From Ziziphus jujuba (lineage: Eukaryota; Streptophyta; Magnoliopsida; Rosales; Rhamnaceae), in NCBI RefSeq assembly GCF_031755915.1, contig NC_083380.1, forward strand, positions 26,890,001-26,954,000: 64,000 nt of DNA. Direction: 5' to 3'. The position numbers were made by a program, and so were the translations under genes. Under the pieces are notes generated by a model that was not told the origin of the DNA, made no database searches, and saw only the letters and a program-made list of their open reading frames with translations. This document shows, one piece after another, positions 1-12,800 of this stretch (positions within the stretch are counted from its first letter, which is position 1; the number at the start of each line of letters is the position of its first letter).

Positions 1-1440
1 ATAAAATAAAATAAAAAGCCCAAATACATTAATAAATTTTTAAGCATCTGTATTTTGTTAAAACTAAGGATTGGTCAACATATTTTACAAAAAAAAAATA
101 TGTAGAATTTTTTCTTCTTAAAGATTATAATATATTTTAAATTATAAATAAAAGAAATTTCATCAAATCGATTGGATCAAATTCATAATATAAATTTTAA
201 TAATTTTACCATTAGATTCATCAATATTACTACTATGTATTTTGGTTATTATCATTAGCTTTTACAGTGTCGTATTTTTAATTATTATTTTGAACTTGAA
301 TTAATAATTTTACCACTAAGATTAATTAGTGGATATGTACGAAATATCAATCATGGATTTTTTTTTTTTGAATAGATCCCTACATTTAATCAAGTTGATT
401 TAATTAATAAATTGTTTATATTTATAATTAAAAGATTATATATTCGAAATATCTAAAAAATTACTATAAATGATTAAAAATTAAAAAAAAAAAAAAACAT
501 ATCAGTACATAGAAGAAGGAAGTACCGAACTCTATCAAAGGCTATAAAATTAACACGTGCCACTTTCACAAGATACAACCATGATGTCATCGTAGGTACC
601 AAAACTGAAAATAATTTTCATCTCCAGCTAAATATGAGCCCTCCAGCAAGGAGTACCATACATACTACATTTATTTATTTATTTATTTTGTTGTTGCTGC
701 TTTTATCTCTATCATTTGACAATTTAATAATTAAATTGTTTTTTTTTTTTATCTAGAAAATTTGTAACCAGAATCATTGTTAAGTTTTTTTTTTTTTTTA
801 ATTTTTTGGGGAAGAAATCATCTGTTTCACAAATTATACAAAAACTTTTTTTATTTTTTTGATTCAAACTTGAACTGTCTTTTTGTAGGTATAGATAAAA
901 ATATTCAACCATTACAGTTATTTATTTTATCTAAAATCATTGTTAAATTGGAAATATATTGTAATCATTTAAAAATGTATTTATTTATATCAGTTCTTAT
1001 AAATATACTAGTTTTGCAACCAACTATATTAATCAATTTATTATTTATTACGGGCTTTGATTAAATTTCAAAGAATAATTAGTGTAATTAGAAACCAGGT
1101 ACAAATTAGTGCCAACTCATCAGTAGTAATAATAGAAGTGATATTTTAATATGAGTTGTAGGGACAAATCATAGTAACAATACGAGTGACATTTTAATAA
1201 GTGTTATTATTGCCAAATATTAAATTGTATCAACTATAATGAATAGAACTTTTCAAGTTCCTTAATTATTCAATTACCTTTTTATTTCCATGACCAGAAA
1301 AAGAAATTACCTTTTGATTTCAATATCTAAGAAAGGAATTCATTTAGCATTTATTGCAATTTTAATGACCAGATTTATTTTCTAAATTTATTTGTCCCAA
1401 TCGGTTAAAAAAATCCTTAGATATATGAACATAATATGAA
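1..1440. other. AT-rich intergenic DNA, no gene seen
   Basis: No reading frame here has a recognisable domain, and those that exist are low-complexity (Phe/Lys/Leu from poly-T/A). There are several poly-T and poly-A runs and one short ATTT microsatellite near 670-690. I see no RNA gene. Confidence 0.7.
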
Positions 1441-1449
1441 ACTTTTTAT

Positions 1450-1852
1450 AAGTACTTTGGATGTGTTCGGAAATACTTTTGGAATTTCGGTAAGTGCTTC
1501 CAAGTGGAAAATTTTTTTTAAAAAAATTGTGATCATATTTGATAAAAACAAAAAAAGTGTTTTTTAATAAAAAAATAAGCATTAAAAATACTTATAAGAG
1601 AAGCACTAACGTAGATGCTTCTTCAAATAAATGTTTCCAGGTTTTAAAAAATAAACATTAAATGTATCAATTAGAATATAAAAATTTCAAAAATAAATTT
1701 AAAAGTGCTTTTTATTGTGTATGACCAAACATTCAACCACTTATTTTTTAAAAATATTTATTAACAAATGTACTATAAAAAGTAAATCCTATGAAAAATA
1801 AATAATTTAAAAAAAAAAAAAAAAAAAAAACACTTACAAACACACCCTTTCT
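1450..1852. mobile_element. hAT-like MITE remnant (tentative)
   Basis: The left part reads 'ttggatgtgttcggaaatac' and the right end carries 'acaaacacaccc', an inverted match of the 'gggtgtgtttg' type common at plant hAT-derived non-autonomous elements. The interior is AT-rich with repeated 'aagtgctt' words in both orientations (for example near 1,490 and 1,700). No coding capacity. The ends are diverged and no clean 8-bp target duplication was identified, so this is tentative. Confidence 0.35.
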
Positions 1853-3170
1853 CTAAAGGTATCGTAATGGTTTTGTTGTTTTTAAGTAGTGGAAAAAGTT
1901 TTATCCAAAAGGCAAAAAAAAAAAAAGGTAGTGGAAGAAGTTTTCAATAGTGTTTGAGAGTATTAAAACTATAAGAGTTTATGGAACAAAAATGAATTTT
2001 TTTTTTTTTTTGGCCAAAATGAAGTTTAATACCATCTATTCTTATATTGTTTTCAGTTAAGGGGCGGTAAAAAAAATTTTAACATTTAATAATCTTTATT
2101 TCCAAATCTGTAAATTCTTAGCATATTCCAATCGAATATGGGTCACATGCTCTACTCATAGATGACCCCTCCTGAATTTTATTTTATTTTTCATTGGTCT
2201 TCCCTTCTTGAATTAGTTTAGAGAAAATTAATTGAAAACCCTAGAATTCTAAATGACACCGTTCGACCAAATCAATACATCTATCTTTTAAACCAAACGG
2301 CAATGTTTGAATTCTCTCTACCCTCTTTCTTCTTCCTCCTCTTCTTCGACTTCGTTTTCTTCTTTCCTTCTGTATGAACAGAGATGGGCCCGAGCTATCT
2401 GACCAAAGGTAGTGAGACTAAAATCTTCACTCCAGTGCACATGATCCTCTGCCAAAAACCCATGGAATCTTAATTGTTATTATTGTTATTATTATTACTT
2501 GTGTGATGCCCTTAGAGAATTTTGTTTATTGTATTACCCAATTTTGTTTTTCTTTTTTTTTTCTTTTTTTTGGATTTTGTTCTCCGTTGATATTTTTAAA
2601 ATGTTATTTATAATGTTGGAAATAAATTCATTGATGATTGTAGAAGGCTATTTGGCTATGAGCTATTGTCACTTGTTGTGAAGTTGATTATTGGACACTG
2701 AGAAGGGGGGGAATCCAGCTTTATTGTATCTAATTTTGTGGCTGGCTAGGAAATTACATTTTGTTACAATTTGTCCTCTTCTATGTATCCATGATGGTAA
2801 CCATCGTGTAGCAGTAGTATTTTTTCAAATGTAGGAGATGATGGAAACAGTATTTAAAAGAGAATAGCCAACCAGTCTAAATTATCAAGATTTATTTTAT
2901 TTTTTATTTCCCAAAGCTCTTTGTAATGCTTAGCTCTCTCTCAATCGATATTGTCCTTCATTTATTAATTATACTTAAGATGATATGAGATTTTTTGTTT
3001 AGATTTTTCAAGAGGTTACCCATCTTATTATTGCTCCCATTTGAACATATTTAACTTTAGAGTTTTTTCGAATTCTGACTTTCCGGGAGGTCATCCATTC
3101 TAAAATTGCTCCCACTGGAGCACCCTTAACTTTAGGGTTCTTTTAAATTCTGAAATTAAACAACCTGAAA
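1853..3170. other. Intergenic; CT-rich leader-like stretch and a TRIM-type repeat fragment
   Basis: At about 2,315-2,360 there is a pyrimidine-rich stretch like a plant 5' leader, followed by an ATG at 2,383 that opens only a 29-codon frame ending at 2,472. No protein homology is evident. At 2,995-3,165 two copies of a short module (words 'ggtcatccatt', 'ggagcacccttaac', 'ttagggttcttt') match the TRIM-like repeats at 11.6-12.3 kb and 37.1-38.06 kb. Nothing else supported. Confidence 0.5.
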
Positions 3171-3265
3171 ATACCTCGATTACCATGTTTTCAATTTTCA
3201 GTTTTCAAAACATTATTTTAAAAATAAATAAAAAAACAGTTTTTATTTGTTTTAAAAAACAAGGA

Positions 3266-3478
3266 TGTTTGGCCAGTAATGTTTGAAAACAGTTTTTAAA
3301 ACAAAAAAACAGAAAATAGAAAATATTATTTTAATGTTTTCTAATTTTTTTTTTAAATTTGTTTTCTCAAACTGTTTTTAAAAACTGACGGCCAAATAGG
3401 TAATTTCTTGTTTTGAAAACAGTTTTTGGTTTTATAGAACATAAAACTATTTTAAAACCTAATGGCCAAACAGGCGTT
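3266..3478. mobile_element. hAT-type fold-back MITE
   Basis: The two ends are inverted: 'tgtttggccagtaatg' at 3,268 faces 'taatggccaaacaggcg' at 3,460-3,476, and the sub-terminal 'gaaaacagttttt' words recur in both orientations. The 'GGCCAAACA' ends are typical of plant hAT-related non-autonomous elements. There is no open reading frame. The element may extend left to about 3,185, where more 'ttttcagttttcaaaac' words occur. Confidence 0.55.
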
Positions 3479-3479
3479 A

Positions 3480-5294
3480 CATTTTTCAAGTTTTAAAATT
3501 TTTGTTTGTCAATTTCAGAATTGATTTGAAAATAATGTAAAGCGTTTTAAATTTGAAGGTCCAAAGTGCAATTACATCAAAATATAAGATGTAAAGTACA
3601 ACTAATCCTTTAAAATTTAAGTGTAAACCCAATTTAGTACTTGAATTTCTCAATTTAAAATATTGGGGGAAAAAAAAAAAAACCTGTCTTCTAACCAAAA
3701 GTTTATTATTATTGGAGGAAATGCTCTCAAGCAATTTAAAAAGTTGTATATATGACTCAAAATTGTTACCTTTAATATCAAAACGAGTTTTAACTATTTC
3801 CTAACAAAATTACAAAAGCAAATGCAGCGATAAGAAAATAGTTAAACATGGCGACTAATTAAAGGTGTAAACCAGGTTACGAATTATACATTTTTTTTTG
3901 TGAGGACTTAGTCAGACCGAGAACATCTATCAATGGCGATTCTCTTTGTTCTACAACCAATCCTGATGGAAGTACACACAAAAAGCAATAAGTGATTGTT
4001 GAGAAAGAGAAAGTTGAGAAAGCTTCTTGCAGTGGTTATCCATGATTTGAACAGATTGTGGTATAATGCTAACTATTTTGTATTTTAGTAGCAAAATTTG
4101 TTGATAATATTGTTTGCTACTGCCTCTATTGCTAACTGCTTATATCTCACCAAACAGCTCCGCTGTGCAGCCACCCTCGTTGTAACGTTTGGACCCATAG
4201 TGTCTTGGCTACAATAACTGATATATATACATGTATATATATATATGTATATAGATATGCTTATACAGTCCATTTTGGTAAGAGAGTATCCATATTAATA
4301 TATTCTCGTCAAAAAAATTGGTGATGTGTTTTATTATAATAGAGTCTAACACGCTTTTTAACCAAATTAGATATATATATATATTTATTTATATTATAAT
4401 TCTCGATCATATGCACACACACATATGCAAATATATAATTTTGCAACAATAGCATGATGTGGTCCATTTTATGGTTAGATATCCAATATCAATTACATAT
4501 AATTTATAAATTATATATAATTAAATGTTAAATGCTCAGAATAAGTAAAATAACATTATCTATGATGATAAAATTATACACATATATATATTTCTTGATT
4601 TGTTTAAAATATATATTCACATTTCATATTGAAAACTGTATATGCTTGACTTTTTAAACTATACCACTTCAATTAATAATTTATAATTCAAATTAAAAAA
4701 AAAAATGAAATGCAACATTTATCATTTGTCATTTCTATAATAGATTTCCAATATGAAATTGAAACTTATTTCCCAATAATGGATCAAAATATTATATATA
4801 TATATATATATATATTTATTTATTTATTGGTGTTGAAAGACACCAAATGAAGCACTTTGAAAAATGCTTGCTTAAAAGAGTTCAAGAATTTATTGGCCGG
4901 GAAGGAAGATGTGGACACAACAGAAGCAAAGCAATGCGTCATGGCAAGAAGCATGCAAATCTCCATCAATAATCACAAGAAAACAGAAACAATGTATGAT
5001 GAGGATGTATGTATGTAGTTTGTCTTTGTGTGTGTTTACCAATTCCTTGTTCAAATGGTACAGTGAAGCTGTACATAAGTCCAAGATTTTGTTTTCAGCA
5101 TCAGCAAAATCGTTTTCTTTTTTCTCATCACTTTTTTGTTTTTTTTTTGATAACCTTCATGAATCATATGCTATTGCCTCTCTGCTATAATTCTTCTCCA
5201 TTTCACATTGTGACTTTTTTGTTTGCTTGTCTAAGCAATAACGTGTTTACACGGCTTATACCCAAATTAGCATCAAACTTCCTGCTTTCTTTTA

Positions 5295-5330
<36 letters not shown>

Positions 5331-5865
5331 TCCTCAAGCAGGAAACTGTTTTGGGTAGCCATCAAAATTGTGTTAGATTTTTATAGATACTTTCAGCTCC
5401 AAGTAAGAATTAATTACCAACATGAATGATCAAAGGTCAAAAAGTACCTTAATGTATATGGACAAAAATGACATTAATGTAGAAGGAGATAATAATGGCA
5501 CACATTTAGGGCTAGATGTGGGAGCGTAAATTTGAGTTATAATTTTGTGTAATTCCTCCATGAATTAAAAACAATATGGTCTTAAAGAAGCCGGAAAAAA
5601 AAAAAAAAAAAGAGTCATTCTGGCTAATAATGGTTAATATAACATGGGGAATGAATTAAGTTCTACTAATGGCAGCGCAATATCCATCCATGAAGATTTT
5701 GAAACGGAGTTGGAGAAACAGTAACTTTGAACTACTACTTTAATTAAATATTAGATTTGCTCTACATATGCAACTTGTTTGACATGTGAATAAGCTAATA
5801 GTGCCTTGAACTATAAAATTAGGATCAACGGGTGATCCAGATTTTTTTTTTTTCAAGGACAAAGT
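3480..5865. other. AT-rich intergenic DNA with microsatellites
   Basis: Contains (TA)n tracts near 4,213-4,255, 4,371-4,385 and 4,793-4,815, and a compound (GT)n(AT)n repeat at 5,297-5,330. Open frames at 4,909-5,386 are short and Ser/Phe/Cys-rich, with no domain. No gene supported. Confidence 0.65.
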
Positions 5866-5867
5866 GG

Positions 5868-6508
5868 TAGAAAACTGGTAAATGTTTAATCATACTTAAG
5901 CAATTAACACCGGGGGTTTAATGAGGCGAGTTGACGTGGGTCAGGTACATGGGATTAAACAAATGAGATCCCAGAGTACGTATTCTTAGTATTAGTGGCA
6001 ACTATAACCTTAAATCTCCTTATTCTTGTATTAGCAATTTTGTCAAAAACTAGGGATGCAATTTTTTTTTTTTTTTTGACGAGAATAATGTGGTAGCCGT
6101 CAAAAACTGCCAAAAGAAAATGTGTTTGTATTAATTTCATTGAATGATCATCCTATATCAGATTTTGACAAATGAAATAATAAAATGGTACTAAAACTAG
6201 TAAATGTAATAATCATACTTAAGCAATAACAACCGGCCGGATAATGAGGTGAGTTAATTAATGTGACTCAAAAACATGGGATTAAACAAATGGAATCCCA
6301 GGAGTATTATCAGTATTAGTGGCAACCGCAACCTAAATCTTCTTACCCTTGTAATGGCAAATTTGTCGAAGAGTACGTATGCAATTTTTTTCTAACAAGA
6401 ATAATGTGGCAGCGGCAGCGCCGTCAGAAACTGTCAAAGTAGATGTGTTAGTATTAATTTCATGGGATGATCATCGTGATATCCGATTCTGGCAAATTAA
6501 ATACAAGA
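5868..6508. repeat. Two-unit tandem duplication, period about 323 bp
   Basis: Unit 1 (about 5,868-6,190) and unit 2 (about 6,191-6,508) share the same ordered words: 'aatcatacttaagcaa' at 5,888 and 6,211, 'acatgggattaaacaaatg', 'tattagtggcaac', 'gagtacgtat', 'aagaataatgtggcagc' or its variant, 'attaatttcat' and 'gatgatcat'. Identity is moderate, so the duplication is old. No coding potential is visible in either unit. Confidence 0.8.
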
Positions 6509-8376
6509 AATTCGTGGCAACATTATGGATAAGCTCTTGATCCCAATGTAGAATTGTTGTGCTAATTGGAGTAATGGTTTAGTTTCAGGCTCCATAATAG
6601 TTAATATGGTAATTTAGCCGGAAAAACAAAATTATAGTACCAAAACTTTCAAACTCTTAACAGTGCTAAAACTTTTCAAACTCTAACCAAACAGATAAAA
6701 ATGATAGATCCTAAAAAAAAAAACTATATTCTACCTAGACATATCTAAAATTCTAAATTAATACCCTTTTTACAGAACAATACAAGCATAAAAACAGAGA
6801 GCAAAAATAGATAATTTTTTACTTCTATCTTTGTCACCAATTTGAACTCCAAGTCAAACATCGCCAGTGACTCACCATGATCATGTTAAACGCTTTGATT
6901 CTATCAAAAGTCCCATCATTTATTTGACAATAATGCACTAATTATGTCTTTTCGTAAGGGGGCACTCTTGTTATGAACTTTATAATAAAATCACTTGTCT
7001 CTGTTCACACAAGTCAAAATGATCAATCTTTTTTGAACATGATGTAACAAAACAGTATTCCACTGCACCTCTTTTTCACCAATTAAATGAGGGTGGCATT
7101 GCCACTTCTATGTCATACATATACAAATTTGATTTTTCAGGATTTTATTTTATTTTTTGTTGGAGGAGGGAGGTGGGGGAGGGGAGGAGTTGGGGCGGGG
7201 ATGGTGTTGTCTAGGAATTGTCTCAATTTATAATGGGAGATTAGATATTAAGTGTTTAAGGTGGTAACAATCTCAACTAAATTTTTAATGCTAAATTAGT
7301 ATTTGAGATGACAATTATACAATTTATCATATTATTATATCGTTTATTGTAAACTGAAAAAGCTTTTTTTAAAAAAAAAAAAACTGAAATTGTTATAGAC
7401 AGAATAATTATGTATATAAAAAATAAATAATATAATATAGTATAGTATACGTCATGGATAATCTTGTAATTAAATAGGCCGCCTAATTGTCAAAACAAGA
7501 GGAGCCCACGTGGCTACTGGGCCTGCTGTTTCCATTTCCTCCATCAACTTGCATTGGGGGACAAATGTATGGCGATAAACCTAACAATGTGGACACATTC
7601 ATTTAAGGAACACACCAAGAAAATCAAAGATAACAAATAAATCAATAAATAAAAAATATTATCTCAGAAAAAAGAAGAACTACAAAGAATACCTAATACA
7701 TATGATTGGCTTTTGTTAGGTGGAAAATGGTGCCCACAACCCAAAAGGGCTTTTTTCATTGTATTATGCGGGTTTTGGGCCCACTGTTTTATACATACCA
7801 TAAGGCAGTGCCAAGTGTCAAAATGAGGTTCCAAACAAGAATTGAATATATATATTTTTGTTTGTATTAGGCAGGTGACGGAAGCCCGTCAACATTAACA
7901 AGTTTATGAAGATAAAACGAAAGGAGGATATACATAATAAAGCCTTTTATTTTTTTTTTTGGAATTACATCAAACCCATGTGATAGATGACACATAGCCA
8001 TTTAGGGGGACCCATGGCCGACAAATGATTCAATTGGTAGTACTTGATCTTGGAGATGTGGAATGGAAGTTGTTGACCTTATTATTTTAATTAGAGGTGG
8101 CAATTTAAGTTATTATATAATTATATTATTAAAAAATAATATGGATAGATTTTGGTTTATTATAAATAAATTCATGTTAAATTTGAATAAATTTATGTAA
8201 TATTATTATTAAACATGTTAATTTTTAATTGATTTTTTAAATTTTAAAAAATAAAATTAATATGCCTTAAAAGTATTGAAAATATAGAAAATTAAAAATA
8301 TGATTATTAATAAAGTTTTTTTATATTATTTTTAAATAAATAGTATTAGTTTTATTATGTGTATATATATATATAT
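6509..8376. other. Intergenic DNA with a G-rich tract
   Basis: No protein-coding signal. A G-rich stretch at 7,160-7,203 has at least five runs of three or more Gs and could form a G-quadruplex. A CACGTGG G-box-like word occurs at 7,507-7,513, with no gene downstream that I can identify. Confidence 0.55.
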
Positions 8377-8540
8377 ACGGAAATTTTATGGTGAAAATGG
8401 TCCGCATGAGAACCACAGTATTAGTGACGGTTTTTTATAGTATTAACGACGGTTTCTTAGAAAATCGTCACCAATATTATGAAAAACCGTCACTAATACT
8501 GTGATCCGCATGAGGACCGTCCGCACCATAGACGGACTGT
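8377..8540. mobile_element. Fold-back MITE inside a (TA)n tract, copy 1
   Basis: About 164 bp flanked on both sides by (TA)n. The left arm (8,400-8,455: 'ggtccgcatgagaacc', 'cagtattagtgacggtttt') is inverted in the right arm (8,468-8,525: 'aaaaccgtcactaatactg', 'atgaggaccgtcc'), so the RNA or single strand would fold into a long hairpin. A second copy lies at 40,072-40,215 in another (TA)n tract. It has no coding capacity, so it would be moved by another element's transposase. The superfamily is not decided by the sequence; insertion into TA repeats resembles the behaviour known for some rice MITEs. Confidence 0.75.
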
Positions 8541-8638
8541 ATATATATATATATATATATGTTTAACTATTATAAGAGATTGTTATATTATTATATTATA
8601 TGTTATATTAGTGTAAATTTGTGACCATAATTATATGG

Positions 8639-8674
<36 letters not shown>

Positions 8675-9304
8675 TTAAGGTTTATTAAAGAGTAAATAAT
8701 TTTTATTTTATATGAAATAATTAATTTACATAAGTTAATTCGATAAATTTCATATAAACAGATCAATTTTGTGTAAATGGATCAATTTCATATAAAAAAG
8801 TCAATTTTGTGTAAACGGATCATATTGACTCATTTAATAAACGGGTTACATGGGAGTTGTGTCAGGTTACCTGTTTATTAAACGAATCATGTTTGGGGTT
8901 GAAGAGTTCTAATACGGTTAATAGATAGATCATGTTCAAATTGAGTAATTTCGACAAAATTAATAAACAGATTGATATGAACTCGACATGGTGACACAAA
9001 TTACCACATCTAATTTTAATCGCATTATTTCGATGCTTGGAGAATGAATAGTTCAATGGCGGCCACAAAACTTTGAGGCTCAAAGTCAAACCGTTTAGGA
9101 ACGTTTTCATTGTAAAGTCTATTCTTAAAAATTGATACAACAAATGGAGCCTATCGTTATCACCACAACCTGTCTTTCATGGTAATTGAATTCGAAATCA
9201 ATATCACAGTTAGTTAATTAGTATCTTTGTTATTAAATTGTTTCCAATCTAACTATTACATAATAGTGTAAATCAACTAATTTTCTCATAAATATGGGCG
9301 GCCG
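8541..9304. other. AT-rich intergenic DNA
   Basis: Includes (TA)n at 8,549-8,561 and 8,641-8,671 and a short degenerate repeat of 'gatcaattt..gtgtaaa' type at 8,760-8,820. No supported gene. Confidence 0.6.
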
Positions 9305-9705
9305 CAGTACTATTTTTATATTTGTTTCTTTTATTTTGTTTTTCATAACAATTTTATGGAAAGCCTTGTGGGCATTGGCTGCTTCAAATGTGCCATAAAG
9401 GCTATTATTTGTGATTTATTTTAGGATTAATAATATGTTTGCCCACTCAACTATCAACATTTTTACCTTCAAATTAACTACGGCCTCTTTGGATTGTGGG
9501 TATGAAAAAGTATTGATAATAAAACAATACCATATGTCTTGAATTTGATGAGGACCTGTGTCGTAAAATCCATCAACAATATATTATATCTTGAATTTGA
9601 TGAGGACTTATCCATTTAGGAGATTAAGTAAACCTTACTGTTAAATAAGTGATCTGAGATGTTTTTCAACTAGGGATAAGAGAAGTAATGAGTCATTTTT
9701 AATGG
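9305..9705. repeat. Duplicated segments A (9,310-9,425) and B (9,505-9,705)
   Basis: Segment A ('ggaaagcc', 'gcttcaaatgtgc', 'ctattattt') recurs at 10,480-10,590, and segment B (two copies of 'tcttgaatttgatgagga' about 60 bp apart, then 'gttaaataagtg') recurs at 12,925-13,160. The A-B order is the same in both places, which suggests a duplication whose second copy was later split by the LINE-derived sequence at 10.6-12.8 kb. Confidence 0.6.
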
Positions 9706-10594
9706 CTGAGCTATAACGGGATCAACCTGTTGAAATTCATTGTGTTAATAGATTGTTAATGAGTGAATTTGTTTCGCCGATTTGTGTGTTTGTTTGTTTT
9801 TCTAATTGCTGTTAGGAATAATATTTTTGATAGTTATATTATATATACTCTTTATAAATAATATTTTATTATATGTTAATTAAAAAAAAAAAAAAACCTT
9901 AACCTTTTACTACAAACGTTTTTAGTTGAGAGTTTTAAGGTGAAAAGAATAGTATTTGTTAGATTTTGTTTTTATGATTGTTATATGTTTTCAATTATGT
10001 TTTTCGTTCTTTTAATTTTCTATTTTTACTTATGAGAAGAAAAATATGTGTTTTAGATTTGTTTTTCATTTTTCTTTATAATTGTGAATTTTTTTAATAG
10101 ATGTATTAAATATGCTTTGTTATAAGATTTATTTTTTTAATCATTTTTTTCATAACGAGTTAGACAAGTTGTTAACTAGTTACATGTTTTTTTTTTTTAA
10201 AAAAAAATTAATTTGGGTTTTAATATATCCATCTATCAGTTTAAGAAGTTGTGTTTTTTGGTTTGAAAAATTTAATACCAACATGATATAAAATACCACG
10301 AACACGTTTCAGTATGATCCATTGCCAAGCCTAGTTTAATCCCCCATACTGGATAAATAAATAAAAGAACCACTTTCATTTGCTTATTTGCACCAAATTT
10401 GTTCTTATAACGATGCAAAACATTAATTTGTATTGAAAAATATTTTTCTTATAAATGTTATAAGCATTGCCAATATTGTTTTCATATTAGTATTTTTTCT
10501 TTTATTTTTTTACAAAATTAAGGAAAGCCTACATGTATTCGCAGCCTCAAATGTGCATGAAAACTATTATTTATTTTTAAGAACTACTTATCAT

Positions 10595-12800
10595 TCGTCT
10601 TCTCTAGCTGCTAGAATTCTAAAAGGTAAATATTTTCCTCATTGTTCGTTTTAGAATGCTAGAATTGGTCAGAGTCCTTCTTACTTATGGAGAAGCTTTT
10701 GTTGGGGAAAGAAAGTTTTGGAGTATGGTAGCATTTGGCAAGTTGGAAATGGAAGTTCATTTGAGTTTACAAAGATAATTGGATACCTTGTTCGAGTTCT
10801 TTAAAGGTCTTAACACCAAAAAACTTACATGAAGATGCTTGTGTTGCGGATTTATTAATTGATTTGGGAGAGTGGAATGTTTTATTGATCAATTCAAATT
10901 TTACACCTGATGAAGCTGCAATTATATTTCAAATTCCGGTGGGAGACTATGGTCATGATGATAGATTTTCTTGTCATTATAATGCTAAAGGTTTATACAA
11001 TAAGCGATTTGGATACTAGATAGCAAGAAAATTGGCTTCGGGTGCTCTTGTTGGTGAACCTAGTAATCCTCAAATGCGGAATTGGTGGAAAATGTCATGG
11101 AATTTGTATGTTCCTAGGAGAGTGAAGGTGGTTATTATGGAGAGCATGTCATTCGGCTTTCCCTATTTTGTTCAAATTAGCCAAGCGCCATATAGATGTT
11201 AGTCAAGCTTATCCCTTGTGTTCTATAGAGGATATATAAAATTATTTTACATGCCTAGGATGTAAGAATACTAAGGTTATTTGGTTAGAGCTTGAATTTT
11301 TTACAATTTTGAATGGGGGAGGCCATGTTTCATTTTCCACGTTATTATTGAAAGGCTCTTACTAGTTTGTCTAAGTTTCATAGGGAGACATTTGCTTGGG
11401 TAGCTTGGAGTATATGGAACAAGTGAATTAACTTTGTGCATGGAAACTCATTTATGGATGGTAAAAAATTGTTAGATAGTGTGATGAGCTCACAAGTTGA
11501 GTTTAAGGGAGTTGATTTTTCTATTTTTCAAATTAGAGCAATTTGGTTCATTGTTGCTGTAACACCTGTCTCTCTTGGCAGATCTATTACTCGTTGTCGA
11601 TATTGTCTCCAATTCAATTATCGCACTCATGCTTCGTATGGGATTTTTTTGTTTAGACTTGCCAAGATGTCATCCATCCTCCTGCTGGAGCATGCTTAAT
11701 ACAGAATTATTTTGAACCTTGAAACCAATCGCTTTGAAAAAGTCTCTGCATTGTAAAATTGATTATCATTATATTTGAACCACTGCCCATTCTACTCCTG
11801 GATGATGTAGAATTTTTCACCAAGTAGCTTGCCAATGCCTCTTGGGCCCATAGTGGTGGTCACAATCCATCCCCTTATGATTCATTGTTCGTGGTAGCAC
11901 ACTTTCACCCATTCTACTCCTGGATGATGTAGAACTGTACACAAAATAGCTTGGCAATGCCTCTTCCACCCACACTGGTCATCACAATCCATCCCTTTAA
12001 GGCTTAGCTTTCTTGTTAGCACACTTTCAGTTGGATACAAGTTTTGTTACCATTTGTTACATCCCACCTCCACCGTTAAACTTGTCACTAATTTAGCCAT
12101 CGCACTCAATATGAGATTTTTTGTTCAGGCTTTTAGGAGGTCATCCATCCTCTTGCTGAAGCATGCTTAGCTGCAAAGTTCTTTCGAACTCCAAAACCAA
12201 CCGCTCTAAAAAAGTTTTGACGTTATGAAAGTGATTATCATTACATTTGAACCATTTTCCATTTCATAGTTGAAAGATATGGGATTGGATATCAGGTAGT
12301 CTTTTAATACCTCCTTTAATCGCCTATATTGTTATCAGAGTTATTGGTCCCCTCCTAATGGAGATTTTAAAAAAATTAAAGTTGATGTTGCAATGAGAGC
12401 TATGGAGAGTCAAAGGAATAGGTGTTGTGGTGTGCAATGCAAGTGAAGATTTCATGGAGGCATTAGCTAAACCTTCACTGTTGGTTGGAGTGTTTTAACA
12501 ATAAAGCTACTCTTTTCTATTTAGATGTTGTTTTATACTGTTATCTTTGAAGGTGACTCTCAAGTGGCCATTCATTCGATTAAAGACTCCAATTATTTCT
12601 TAGTTCATAAAATTAGATGTCGATTTTCTTCAAATATTAAATTACATCACGGTTATGTTAGTAGATAGATAATCATGCAGTACATGAGGTTGATCAGCAT
12701 ACTGTTTGGCCGGAGTCATTTTATACTCGGCTTTAGAATGAGCTTGAATGACTATTTACAATTCTTTAAGCTGATTCTTGCAATGAAATTGTTTCTCTTA
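10595..12800 (+). mobile_element. 5'-truncated, decayed LINE (zf-RVT and RNase H parts)
   Basis: Conceptual translation across stops and frameshifts gives the C-terminal portion of a plant non-LTR (L1-like) ORF2. Recognisable words are 'LAARILKGKYFP' (about 10,603), 'SPSYLWRS', 'WQVGNGSSFEF', 'DNWIPC', then 'NWWKMSWNLYVPRRVK' of the zinc-binding region (to about 11,140). An RNase H-like part begins near 12,345 with 'WSPPNGDFKKIKVD', followed by 'EGDSQVAIHSI'. The 3' end is marked by an A-rich tail at 12,800-12,826. A TRIM-like insertion interrupts it at about 11,555-12,290. It has several stops, so it is inactive, and I see no clear target duplication. Confidence 0.7.
11555..12290 (-). mobile_element. 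TRIM-like LTR element nested in the LINE
   Basis: Two related LTR-like blocks (about 11,560-11,830 and 12,050-12,290) share 'atcgcactca', 'gtcatccatcctc', 'gaagcatgcttag' and 'gaaccatt' type words in the same order. Between them, at about 12,030-12,046, lies a decayed primer-binding site: read on the minus strand it is close to the initiator-Met tRNA complement TGGTATCAGAGC, directly adjoining the LTR word 'gttacatccc'. There is no protein-coding interior. Orientation is minus, taken from the primer-binding-site side. The same family is seen at 37,085-38,060. Confidence 0.55.

Noticed and set aside
2383..2472. 29-codon frame after a CT-rich leader as a gene start
   Set aside because: Too short, no homology recognised and no downstream exon that I can support.
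4909..5386. 93- and 125-codon frames
   Set aside because: Two overlapping frames, low-complexity Ser/Phe/Cys/Val-rich, ending in a GT/AT microsatellite; no domain.
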